A DNA stretch of 23,216 nt from CAZHOV01 sp964534315 (GTDB lineage: Bacteria; Bacteroidota; Bacteroidia; Chitinophagales; Saprospiraceae), in the NCBI GenBank assembly GCA_964534315.1, contig CAZHOV010000088.1, forward strand, positions 1 through 23,216, written 5' to 3'. The position numbers and the translations under genes were made by a program. Positions 8,232 through 17,400 of this stretch are shown here, piece after piece. The number at the start of each line of letters is the position of its first letter. The first letter of the stretch is position 1. The notes under the pieces were generated by a model that saw nothing but the letters and a program-made list of their open reading frames with translations, was not told where the DNA came from and searched no databases.

Positions 8232-8705
8232 TTAGATGGAGATATCGACAATCTCAAACTCCAGATCGCCTCGGGGGGTTTCTACCTTTGCGACGTCCCC
8301 AATTTTTTTCCCAAGGAGGCCCTTACCCATAGGAGAGCTGACCGAGATCTTTTTCTGTTTAAGGTCGGCTTCTGTTTCAGAGACTAGTTGATAGGTAACT
8401 TTCTTTTTTGTTTTTTTATTGGCGATGGTCACTTTAGAGAAAACGGTTACTTTGGACGTATCAAGTTGGCTTGCGTCGAGAATTCGGGCATTAGCCAGTT
8501 TTTTTTCGAGGCCATTTATTCTGGCTTCCAACATTCCCTGGGCGTCTTTTGCGGCATCGTATTCAGCGTTTTCAGATAGATCGCCTTTTTCGCGGGCCTC
8601 TGCAATAGCTTTTGCTGCTTCCTGACGTCCCACTGATTTTAGTTCATCTAATTCAGCGACCAGTTTGTCGTAGCCTTCTTGTGTTAAATATTCATAATTT
8701 GCCAT
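8232..8705 (-). CDS. greA: Transcription elongation factor GreA
   Basis: GreA rescues backtracked RNA polymerase by inserting its coiled-coil through the secondary channel and stimulating transcript cleavage. The chosen start, ATG at 8705 (MANYEYLT...), gives 157 residues, the usual family length. An ATG 42 bases upstream would add 14 serine/phenylalanine-rich residues not seen in GreA. Residues 1-75 form the antiparallel coiled-coil, with tip acids D42 and E45 in REKGDLSENAEY matching D41 and E44 of E. coli. The C-terminal FKBP-like domain includes the SPMGKGLLGKKIGD stretch near 128-141. The HIT gene lies downstream on the same strand. Confidence 0.97.
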   Translation of the reverse strand: MANYEYLTQEGYDKLVAELDELKSVGRQEAAKAIAEAREKGDLSENAEYDAAKDAQGMLEARINGLEKKLANARILDASQLDTSKVTVFSKVTIANKKTKKKVTYQLVSETEADLKQKKISVSSPMGKGLLGKKIGDVAKVETPRGDLEFEIVDISI

Positions 8706-9073
8706 AAACAACGATTTACTTGAGAAAAAAGAGCTATCGGCAACCAATTTTATTTTGCCAATTTTTTGAAAAAGCCTTTTAAAATGAAATTGAGCGTGAA
8801 GCTATTCTATAAATAATAAAGTGAATATTTCCATTTACTATTAGCACAAAAGATAACGCAAAAACGCTTCCTTTCTGTATCCGGAAACGTTCTTTTTAAA
8901 CTCTGGCAAAGTAATATGATGATATTCACTATTAGACAATAAGCAAAAATAGTGATTTTTATTTTTTGTTGCAACCTTTCGCTATAAATTGAAGGTGTCT
9001 TAAAACACTTATTGTGTTTTAAGACACCAACTATTCTCTTTTTTGAGTATATGACTTTTGGCTCAACGGACGA
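8706..9073. other. Intergenic region upstream of greA
   Basis: This AT-rich stretch of 368 bases contains no supported gene. It holds a strong hairpin at 8994-9028 (listed separately) and presumably the greA promoter, although no exact TAnnTTTG box was found on the minus strand. Two weak repeat relations are visible. ACTATTAG occurs directly at 8837-8844 and 8928-8935, and AGTGAATAT at 8820-8828 is inverted at 8922-8930. These could be operator-like, but they are short enough to be chance in AT-rich DNA. Confidence 0.5.
8994..9028. terminator. Perfect 15-bp hairpin downstream of the PorV-like gene
   Basis: GGTGTCTTAAAACAC (8994-9008) and its exact reverse complement (9014-9028) flank a 5-base loop, TTATT. 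It starts 45 bases past the stop of the minus-strand PorV-like gene. It is the strongest inverted repeat in the window and the likely end of the TonB-receptor/surface-protein/PorV transcript. A pyrimidine-rich run containing six Ts follows on the plus side (9031-9042); the minus side lacks a good T-run. Confidence 0.7.
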
Positions 9074-10150
9074 TTAGAAAATCAGTCGAACGGTAAAGTT
9101 GTGCGTTCCGTTAAACGGATTGGTAGCGCGCCAAGCGTAGTCAAAACCCAGTTTAGTCGTTTGTTTCTTTCCCAGTGGTGCCATAATAGAGGCCCCTGCG
9201 CTAAGTCCGGTATAGATTGGATCTCCAAAATCCCCAAAGCCTTCGGCTGACTGGCCTGCCTCAGCTTTATATCCTCCTCTAACCATGAATAAGTCTTTAA
9301 ATCCATATTCAATACCGCCACCAAGTTCATCTCTGGAGAAAGAGTTAGCGGCAAAGTTTCCAAGCACGGTGATGCGGTGATCTGAAGCGATGATGAAGTC
9401 ATAAGAAATACCCAAATTCAGTACAGAAGGAAGGTCAAAGCCTTGTGCCCGGGTTCTGAATGTTAACCTACGGTTTGGACTATCATTTGAGCCTTCTATG
9501 AATTGGCTATTCAAAGCTTCACCACCAAATTTCATTTTCGTTCCGATATTACGTAAAGAGATACCGATCTTAAAATTGTCTTGAGGTCCGGTTACGTATT
9601 GAACACCGGCATCGATAGCTGCTCCTGAGGCGCTCACATCGGCAGTAGACTGGAAAACGCCACGGAATAGGAAACCGACAGAAACTTTATTTTCAAAGGT
9701 ATGCGAATAACCTATTCCGATGTGGAACCAGGCAGGAGAGAAGGTAGCTCCTGTTCCTTCCGGTTGCAACGTGGTCGTAACGGGGATGTCTCCAAAGTCT
9801 AACCCCATGAGGCTAATACCCAAAGCTCCGTTTTTGTTTTTACCCATAGGTTGGGCAAGACCGAGAGCCGTCATATTTACTCCGGCTCCATCGAGGTAGA
9901 TTCCGTGACTAAGCAGGACTTCCGTACCGGTAACCCTTGAAAGGCCGGCGATATTCAGACGCATCGCTTCTACTCCACTTACGAAAGAGGTATTCATGGT
10001 ATGCAATCCGGCACTTCTCGCCCAAGGGTTCATCAGTAGTTCGTAGGCGCCCGCCTCCCCTTGTCTATCCGGATTACCTGCTTTTACCTCCGTCAAGGCA
10101 GAAAGAAGGGTAAAAGCACAAAGGCAGATGATTAGTAAAAATCTATTCAT
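9074..10150 (-). CDS. PorV/PorQ-family outer-membrane beta-barrel protein
   Basis: This protein of 358 residues has a signal peptide (about 1-24, ending VKA) and a barrel of alternating beta-strands ending in the aromatic RLIF, as outer-membrane proteins do. The order of motifs matches PorV/PorQ proteins: a start resembling GEAGAYELL, NIAGLSRV (66-73), FHIGIGYSHTF, FRGVFQS, an AIDAGVQY strand, NIGTKMKFGGE, and LNLGISYDF. PorV is the T9SS shuttle that carries substrates from the SprA translocon to the attachment complex; many Bacteroidota have paralogues. The usual NPAGL motif reads NIAGL here (P to I at residue 67), so this may be a specialised paralogue rather than the core PorV. It follows a gene for a large exported protein with a T9SS-like tail by 82 bases. 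That protein is its most likely client, by inference. Confidence 0.8.
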   Translation of the reverse strand: MNRFLLIICLCAFTLLSALTEVKAGNPDRQGEAGAYELLMNPWARSAGLHTMNTSFVSGVEAMRLNIAGLSRVTGTEVLLSHGIYLDGAGVNMTALGLAQPMGKNKNGALGISLMGLDFGDIPVTTTLQPEGTGATFSPAWFHIGIGYSHTFENKVSVGFLFRGVFQSTADVSASGAAIDAGVQYVTGPQDNFKIGISLRNIGTKMKFGGEALNSQFIEGSNDSPNRRLTFRTRAQGFDLPSVLNLGISYDFIIASDHRITVLGNFAANSFSRDELGGGIEYGFKDLFMVRGGYKAEAGQSAEGFGDFGDPIYTGLSAGASIMAPLGKKQTTKLGFDYAWRATNPFNGTHNFTVRLIF

Positions 10151-10189
10151 AATAGTTTTTTATTTAAGCTTTTAATCAATTTGGATTTG

Positions 10190-10222
10190 GAGAAGGGTGT
10201 CCCTTTCGAGGACACCTTTCTC
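10190..10222. terminator. Hairpin between the large surface-protein gene and the PorV-like gene
   Basis: A 13-bp stem with one G-U-type pair (10190-10202 with 10210-10222) encloses a 7-base loop. It lies 10 bases past the stop of the large gene and 40 bases before the PorV-like ATG. Its inner GGTGTCC/GGACACC core recalls the GGTGTC/GACACC arms of the hairpin at 8994-9028. No T-run follows on the minus strand, so attenuation or mRNA-end protection is as likely as full termination. Confidence 0.55.
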
Positions 10223-10232
10223 TAAATCATTA

Positions 10233-13200
10233 TTATAATCCTGTTGGATCGAATTGACGACCCACACCAAACCACTTGATCACTTTTTCACCTTTTTCGA
10301 AGGCATCGATATGGATGAGATATATTCCACTCGCAACAGGAATATTGGCAGCGTTTCTCAGATCCCACTCAAGAGCAGGAGCATACTGTCCATTAGGAAC
10401 TCCGTCGAAGGTTTCGTCAGGAATTTCATTTCTATTGTATTGCCGGATAAACCGCCCGTCAAGGGAGTAGATCGTAACAATACATCTAGCTGGTAAATTA
10501 GTAATCTTGATCGTTGTTGCAAACTCATTGGCTTCATAGAATGAACTACCATAATATGGGTTAGGCACTACATTGATGAAGTCCAATTCCCGTGCGAATT
10601 CTTCTTCTGTATCAGAGAAGTTCGCTTCAACACCGTCAAAGGTGAACTCATAAGAAGGATAACCTCTGTACTCGCCTACACCAAGAGCTGTTTCATATTT
10701 GTTATTAACTCTCAGTCGAACGGTAAGATCGTTAGGAATCAATCCATCTTGATATGATAGCATGCTTGTAGCAGGAGCCATAAACGGCATAGCCGTCCAA
10801 GTAACGGTTTTCACCGCATTTACCTTTTTAAGTCCTGAACTACCACATTCAATACGACTATAGATTTCCATACAGCTATCGTAAGGTTGATTGGTCACAT
10901 AGATATAGTGCTGCCCCCCCAAGTAGTAATCGTATGGGAAGTCATTACCGGCAACACCATCGTCGTTAACGTCAAGGGTTTGCTGGAAGGTCGGATTAAA
11001 CATCATATCGCGTCCTACAGGAGGAATATTCACGAAGGTGTCCATCGTTTCATTCAGACCAATAAAGTCTTCAGGCCCGATTCCGTAGATATCTTTTAAG
11101 AAATCGTCTACTTCCAATGAGTAGGTAGAGTTTTCTCCAAAAAAGATATTTAATCGCTGACCGGTTTCTACATCATATGCGTACCCGGGGAACCAGCCAA
11201 AACCAACCAGTGGATTTCCGTCTTCATCGACGGCACCATCCGGATCGGGTAGACCATCGCCATCTTCATCAAACTTACCTACAGAAGGAGCGGCTCTTAC
11301 CGTAAATTCATCGACATCACCGCTTCCGCAGTCGATATCTTCATTTTCTTGAGGCGGGATACCTAACCCGTTATTATCATCGGTATACGCTTGTGAAGCA
11401 GTTTCGATGATCACACACCGCGTCCACTTCGACTTATCGGACGTAAATACGACATTAACGTTATTGAGTTGGGTCAGGTCTGTTTGGTTTCTGACGACTT
11501 CATTACGTTCGTTTTGCCAGCCGGATGATACGTAGTCATAGAACTCGCCAACGCCGCCTTCTTCCCAATCCATTAGGAAGTAAGGGAACCACCAGCCATC
11601 ATCCAATTGGGAATACACCTGAGTAGGATCAAACTCTGTATCTGTTTCGTTGCTACCCGTTTTCATGAAGTTAAAAATTCCTAACGGTGCATCTTCAGCG
11701 CCTAGGAACCATCCTGGCCCTTCAATATCTGCATATTCAAGTTCAACACCAATAGCTCCGTTATTGGCAGATTCTTCTGTACCAGGCTCTGGTGTTTGTT
11801 CGATACTAATGGAGAATCCGTAGTCGGCTATAATCTTCTCATTTAAACTTTCAATTGTATTTTCACTGAAAATCGTGTCACCAACCGGGTCGATCAGATA
11901 CCATGATACCGTATCGTTCAATTCGACATCATCAAGATCCTCATCCATGTCCTCATCAATAAAGGAAAGCGTGTAAGAACCATCCAGCACATCTAACGGA
12001 TTATAAACTTTTACGTTTAATGGGCCAAAGCCACTAAGATAGGTCACGGTGCTATCAAAATCCAGACTCAATACACGATCGTCCGTGCCATTGACTACTC
12101 TCAGGAATTTCCCCGGATTACCTTGCCCGGCAAGCCGGGTAATCTGAGGCTCATCACCATAGTTAGATTGCAGTCTTCTGTCCAGAATAGGCCGTGGTAG
12201 TGGTGAGTAGATTCTCACATTTTTACGTCCGCTAAGGAACGGCGTCGACTGGCCGGTAGGAGGTATTGTTCTAAAATCAAAAGGCTCGTATTCGTTATAA
12301 GCATAAGCAATAGCCGTAAAGTAATACTTGCGGTGGTTCACCAACCGATTATCTGCACCTGAGGCGAATTGATCTTCTCTAATGAGGAAGGTATGTTGAA
12401 TTCCACCATCGGAGCCTTCCACTTGCTGAACAGGAACATTAATTGCCTCAATGCCCTCTGGCCCTTGAGCTTCCTCCCAGTTGTAAAGATCGGCAACACC
12501 GTTTTTCTTATCTACTTGAATAATCGGTCTCGCTTTGCTCAAATCCCCCAGATCAGCAATACCAACGTTTGAATTGGCAAGCTGGTAGATAATATACCCT
12601 TCGAAGCGATACAAGGAGTCGCTGACGTTATCAGGAGCATTAATATCAACCTCTGTATATTGCTCCATAAAGTTATTAGAAGACGGGGCATTCGAGATAA
12701 CGGCAACTAACTGTTGATCCAATTCAATAAAATCTAAGTCTGGTGCATCGGGACCATCCGGTACATCAAAGCAGTTATCAAAAATATTTTGTGCGATATC
12801 ATCAGCGTCTAACAGACGGGAAATATCAGGGCACGGATAGTCCATATCTGCTGTCCAGACTACTCCGATAATCAATTCGTTAACTGCACCAGGATCCAGA
12901 CGGAACGGACCGGAAGCTTGTATGGTACGACGGTCACTAGGGGTAAGGTCTTCCGAACACATCGACCAAGCCGGTAAGGGCAAATCAGGTGATTCGGTAA
13001 ACGCATAATTAATTATGTCGGTACTTGCGGGGTTGTATCCGCGTCCGCCGAAGGTAAATGGTAGTCCATCTCTCCAATGTCCGGTTAAGTAGCGATAATA
13101 TTCAATTGCATTGCTGGGATCTGCTTCTGCAGGAGTTGGTGAAATATCCCCCCTGTTATAATAAGTAAAAGATGACATACCAAGTTCTACAAGTGTATCC

Positions 13201-14351
13201 CGAATAATCGTGTCGCCATTAATGACTATTTCTTTAGATTCCGGACCTAACGGACCGCGGAAATAGTCAACTCCTAACACAGGAACTTCGCCTCCATAAC
13301 CATTAGCTCCCAAACAATCCTCGTCAAAGTCATCAGAATTATAAACGATACCAAGGCTTCGGGAAGTATCGCAACCAATGTAGTCATCATTTGCACAACC
13401 CAAATCAGGATCCACCCACATGGCAAAGAAGGTACTATCAATAGGCTCGATAGCCCGGTTAATCAACTTATAACGATAAAAAGACATATCGTTCAATTCG
13501 TCACTACCCGCATAGGCAAATGACTGAACCTGAACTTCCATACGGATTTGATCCCCTCCGGACTGACCGTGAGTACCTCCCGCATCGTTGTAAATCCAGA
13601 AGTACATTTGGTCCGGATAATTGATTTCAGCTTCACAGCCTCGAACTTCAATAACCGGAAAATCTCCGTTACAAGGGTTATAAATACCATCTCCATCTTG
13701 GTCAAAATAGCCTGCAAGTCCTTGCTTGGTATCCGGAAGTTCAAACCCGTGAATCTCTTCAAAGAAGGGATTTCCACGCCCGGGCCATCCTTTTACATCT
13801 ATCGGAATATCATCGCAATCATATTCGCAATTAACACCATTTTCATCACAACTGGCTTCAAAATTCCGGATATGGATGTCAATATTAGAACCCAGCACTT
13901 CATAGAAACGGTCCCAGTTATTACAGGTATCCGGGTTAATCAAACCTTGATCCGGCGTAAGCGGACCAGGCCAGAAGTCGTTACCAGACTGGCGGTAGGT
14001 TTGAGCAGCCAGCTTTAGGTTGTTACCTTCATCCACCCCGCCTAACCAAACGGCACCGGCGAAGATCGAAGATCGAGGATTCTGGTCGTCCTCTACATTA
14101 GGAATGACATAACGGCCATCAGAAAGGTCCCACCAAAGGTCCCCTCCGTTCAAGAGACGAGCTCTCACGTTGTTGATGTCCATATCTACCTGGGCGGTAG
14201 CTTCGGCACAATCCGCTCTGAAACTCACGGTTTCATTTTGCCCTTCATTGGGGTTGACTACCCCTCCGTCGATTCCAGGCCTATGAGCAGACACCAAATG
14301 CACCGTACCCATGGCTATAAGAAAGAATAATAGTTGTTTTAGGATACGCAT
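10233..14351 (-). CDS. Large exported cysteine-rich protein with a T9SS-like C-terminal domain
   Basis: This 1372-residue protein is probably cell-surface or secreted. A signal peptide covers about 1-22 (cleavage near VSA-H). The N-terminal part (about 55-300) has segments I recall from other Bacteroidota surface proteins: GDLWWD, SIFAGAVWLGG, AAQTYRQSGNDFWPGPL, and a DQMYFWIYNDAGGTHG stretch. Calcium-loop-like acidic motifs occur at DQDGDG (217-222), DEDGDG (1028-1033) and DVNDDG (1127-1132). Eighteen cysteines are present, thirteen of them before residue 528, suggesting disulfides outside the cell. Residues about 1258-1361 resemble a type A T9SS sorting domain: VVPNPYY, VTIYSLDGR, then SGIYLIHIDA and KVIKWFG. 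The chain then continues about ten residues to FDPTGL, an atypical ending. No enzymatic domain is recognised. It lies between a TonB-receptor gene upstream and a PorV-like gene downstream. Confidence 0.8.
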   Translation of the reverse strand: MRILKQLLFFLIAMGTVHLVSAHRPGIDGGVVNPNEGQNETVSFRADCAEATAQVDMDINNVRARLLNGGDLWWDLSDGRYVIPNVEDDQNPRSSIFAGAVWLGGVDEGNNLKLAAQTYRQSGNDFWPGPLTPDQGLINPDTCNNWDRFYEVLGSNIDIHIRNFEASCDENGVNCEYDCDDIPIDVKGWPGRGNPFFEEIHGFELPDTKQGLAGYFDQDGDGIYNPCNGDFPVIEVRGCEAEINYPDQMYFWIYNDAGGTHGQSGGDQIRMEVQVQSFAYAGSDELNDMSFYRYKLINRAIEPIDSTFFAMWVDPDLGCANDDYIGCDTSRSLGIVYNSDDFDEDCLGANGYGGEVPVLGVDYFRGPLGPESKEIVINGDTIIRDTLVELGMSSFTYYNRGDISPTPAEADPSNAIEYYRYLTGHWRDGLPFTFGGRGYNPASTDIINYAFTESPDLPLPAWSMCSEDLTPSDRRTIQASGPFRLDPGAVNELIIGVVWTADMDYPCPDISRLLDADDIAQNIFDNCFDVPDGPDAPDLDFIELDQQLVAVISNAPSSNNFMEQYTEVDINAPDNVSDSLYRFEGYIIYQLANSNVGIADLGDLSKARPIIQVDKKNGVADLYNWEEAQGPEGIEAINVPVQQVEGSDGGIQHTFLIREDQFASGADNRLVNHRKYYFTAIAYAYNEYEPFDFRTIPPTGQSTPFLSGRKNVRIYSPLPRPILDRRLQSNYGDEPQITRLAGQGNPGKFLRVVNGTDDRVLSLDFDSTVTYLSGFGPLNVKVYNPLDVLDGSYTLSFIDEDMDEDLDDVELNDTVSWYLIDPVGDTIFSENTIESLNEKIIADYGFSISIEQTPEPGTEESANNGAIGVELEYADIEGPGWFLGAEDAPLGIFNFMKTGSNETDTEFDPTQVYSQLDDGWWFPYFLMDWEEGGVGEFYDYVSSGWQNERNEVVRNQTDLTQLNNVNVVFTSDKSKWTRCVIIETASQAYTDDNNGLGIPPQENEDIDCGSGDVDEFTVRAAPSVGKFDEDGDGLPDPDGAVDEDGNPLVGFGWFPGYAYDVETGQRLNIFFGENSTYSLEVDDFLKDIYGIGPEDFIGLNETMDTFVNIPPVGRDMMFNPTFQQTLDVNDDGVAGNDFPYDYYLGGQHYIYVTNQPYDSCMEIYSRIECGSSGLKKVNAVKTVTWTAMPFMAPATSMLSYQDGLIPNDLTVRLRVNNKYETALGVGEYRGYPSYEFTFDGVEANFSDTEEEFARELDFINVVPNPYYGSSFYEANEFATTIKITNLPARCIVTIYSLDGRFIRQYNRNEIPDETFDGVPNGQYAPALEWDLRNAANIPVASGIYLIHIDAFEKGEKVIKWFGVGRQFDPTGL

Positions 14352-14401
14352 AATAATTTTTTTTATTTAATTAGTTCGTTCTACTTTAAAAAATGGGTCC
14401 T

Positions 14402-14456
14402 GAGTCTAGAGTCTTGTGTTTTGACAAAAATACTCAAGACTCAAGACTCGTGACTC
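14402..14456. terminator. Inverted repeat between the TonB receptor and the large surface-protein gene
   Basis: The arm at 14402-14416 pairs with 14442-14456 over 15 positions with two mismatches. An alternative 8-bp perfect pairing uses GAGTCTTG (14409-14416) with CAAGACTC (14435-14442). The element is made of repeated GACTC/GAGTC words. It begins 12 bases past the receptor stop in the minus-strand sense, and a T6 run lies about 10 bases beyond the stem. This makes it a plausible Rho-independent terminator or attenuator. Confidence 0.55.
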
Positions 14457-14468
14457 TAAACTATATCA

Positions 14469-17400
14469 TTAGAAATCAAGGATTGCTCCGATGTACATTC
14501 TTCGAGGCAGTGTAAAGAATCCTGGCTGAATAAGCGCCCAAGAGTAAGCATCGAGGAATGCCTGGGTATTCTGACCACCACGCTCAAAATCTTCAAGAAG
14601 GTCCTGACCAAGCGGTGAATCCAAGTATCCGGAATCTTCAGGAGAACCGGTTGCCGTATAAACTCCGATAACATTTTCGGTATCTAGCAGGTTTTGTACA
14701 CGGAAGTAGACGTTTAACCCCACTCGTCGCTTGGCACCTGGCTTAGAAAGTCTGAAGTTCTTATCTACTCGTAAGTTAACTGTATTGTTCCATGGTAAAC
14801 GAGCACCGTTGAAGGTACCCACGATCTCCGCTCCACCCAGCTGTAGAGGCAGAGAGGTCTTGGTATAAGGTCGACCAGAAACGAAGATTGTTTGAAGGTT
14901 AACCCCTGCATTGGCAAAAATATCAGTTCCAAATAAACGAGGACCATTGTAACGCTTGCCGGAGCCATAACGATAATCAATCACGAGGTTCAAACGATGG
15001 CGCTCATCAAAATCAAGCGGGAAAAGTGTTCTCAGGTTACCCAACTGCTGTAATGCTCGGGCAGATGTAGTAGGATTCGAACCTGTTCCTTCAGCAAATT
15101 GTAAGGTATAGTTTGCTGTAATCTGTACATTATTTGTTCTACGCAGATCATACTGAAAGGTAAATCCTTTTACTGTACCGAAGTCCACGTTACCAAAGGT
15201 CTGATAATTAGCCACCTGATCAGAAGGCGTAAAGTTGATCTGACGAAGCTGAATCATATCGCGCATCTCCCGATAGTAAGCTGCGATCTTGATTGCAGAA
15301 GAGTTCGATAGCTTCTGTTGGAAACCTACCTCATAATCGATCGTTTTTTGAGGCAACAAATTCGGGTTATTAGCCGGCGTTCGTCCCTGATCCGTAAAAT
15401 AGAAGTAGTCAAGAGCCGTAGTCGTCGTATTGCTCGTAGGTCTCTGAACCAGGATATCGTAGTGTGCAAAGAAATTCGCAAAATCTGAAATTGGGAAAGA
15501 GAATGCCAATCGGGGCATCACGTTCCATTGTACTTCATAATCTTCAAAAGATGTATTCGGATCGTATTGTAAAGATTTAATATTTCTTCTCTGAGGATTA
15601 CCTTGTTCCTGATAGTAAGGAGTAACCAAACCTGCCTGTCCGAAGATCGAGATCGGATCATTAGCGGCAGTACCGTCAGCGAAATACCATTGCTCTCCGT
15701 CTCTAAAAGCTTTTACGACCGTAGAACCCGGAGCATCGGTATATACTTTATAATCATCTCCGATATTTGCAGGGCGCTCTCCGCCAGGAAGTACCGTATT
15801 GTAGAAGTCATCTGCACCAATAATTTCATACAGCGAAAGGATATCTCTCAGTACTCTTCGGTTGGCATCATAACGGTCTACACGAACCCCTAAACGGAAG
15901 ATGATATCTTTAAAAGTAAATTTGTCCTGGATATATCCAGCCATATAAATAGGCCGGGTAGGTTCTACCAATAACCTTCTGACAGTATCTTGCCCTATGA
16001 TTTCTGTTTGCGAGAAGAAATCATCGAACGTTACGTCATTGTCGACTTTATTTCCTAAGTAATCATATCCGACAAAGTCGATGATCGACCCTCCTCCCGG
16101 CTGCACAAAATCGGTCACCTCTTTAGGGGCAAACATATCAAGCGATAGCTGATCGGGAGTTAAAGCATCAATATTTACAAAGTCATTTTGAGCAAGGCCA
16201 AGTTCTTCCCGTATTCTATTGTAGAAAAGTGCATCAAACGTATTCGGTTGGATAACGAGATCATTCTGTGGAACTCCAGCCAAACCGCTATTATCAAATT
16301 GAGGAGAATTGAGCTCAAAATCGTCGAAAAAGGTCGTATTGATAAAAAATCCATCATCCGGTGTGAGTATTTGTCCGGTTTGATTTTCAAAATCAACCCC
16401 CAGGATCTCGTTATTCTGAATTCTTCTGCCCAATATCCAAAGGGCTCTGGGGTTAAGAGAATAGCTGCGGTTGATCCGTGATTCATACAAAAATCCAAGT
16501 GCTACAGCGTGTCGACCTTTTTCAGAACCGCCCGGTAACAGGTCGAAAGAGATCCTCACATTAGCCGTATAGATCTCTCTTTCTGTTTTTTGATATAAAT
16601 TATAAACCTGATTGGCATTGGTATGGAAACCCCAAATATTGGTCAGGTCATCGAACACCCCTCCATTAAAGGCAGGATATTGCTCCACCTCTGTCAGTAA
16701 CTCATTACCTTCCAATAAAGGATCATTGTATGCTGCCAATCCAGGGTTTGCGTTGCCTGGGGTATATCCGGTCAAAATATCCGCATAATCGACGTGCCCA
16801 ATATATCCGATATCATTATTTACTGTATCTAAAAACTGAATAAACCCAGGAGGTAGAGAATCGTTATTAACGAACGTAGAATCAAATATAGTGTTAACGG
16901 TAGGAATTTGCTGGATATCAAATCGCCCTATATATCCGTAATCAAAGAAATTATCCTGATGGCGAGGGTCCTCAACCTGTGAAGTACGCAATTCGTAGCC
17001 TCCCGAAAGGGTATATTCCAGATTCTGGATCACTGACGGCTTTCCGCCCTCTTCTACAGGAGCGGAGGGGAAGCGCTGACGAAACCGGAAAATACCTCTG
17101 TAGGTGTTATTAATTGAAGTAGGATTATTTTGTCCATTCAACAACAACCATCCTCTACTGGGATAAAACTGATTCTCATTTCGAATCAAACTACCGGTAA
17201 AAGTGATATCGATGTCATCTGTAAGCCGCGCATCGATCTTAGCAGTCAGATTGATATTTCTCCGAGCGTTATTATCCCTTCGGGTAACATACTCAACATC
17301 GGAATCTCTTAGATCCTCGGCAGTAGGTTGTAAAGAATTAGTAGCAGCAGAGGTCCTCCTGGTTGGATTCGCCCAGATTTCTTCCCGTACCTCATCTCTG

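Noticed and set aside
8706..8747. Upstream in-frame ATG adding 14 residues to GreA
   Set aside because: The extra residues (Ser/Phe-rich) are absent from GreA proteins; the internal ATG gives the standard 157-residue length.
13548..14018. 156-codon open frame on the plus strand opposite the large surface-protein gene
   Set aside because: It is fully antisense to a well-supported coding region, has no start context, and its translation resembles no protein; it looks like a shadow of the opposite frame.
14425..14432. TAnnTTTG-like box (minus strand TATTTTTG) upstream of the large surface-protein gene
   Set aside because: It lies in the loop of an inverted repeat and has no -33 partner at a suitable distance; likely chance in an A-run.
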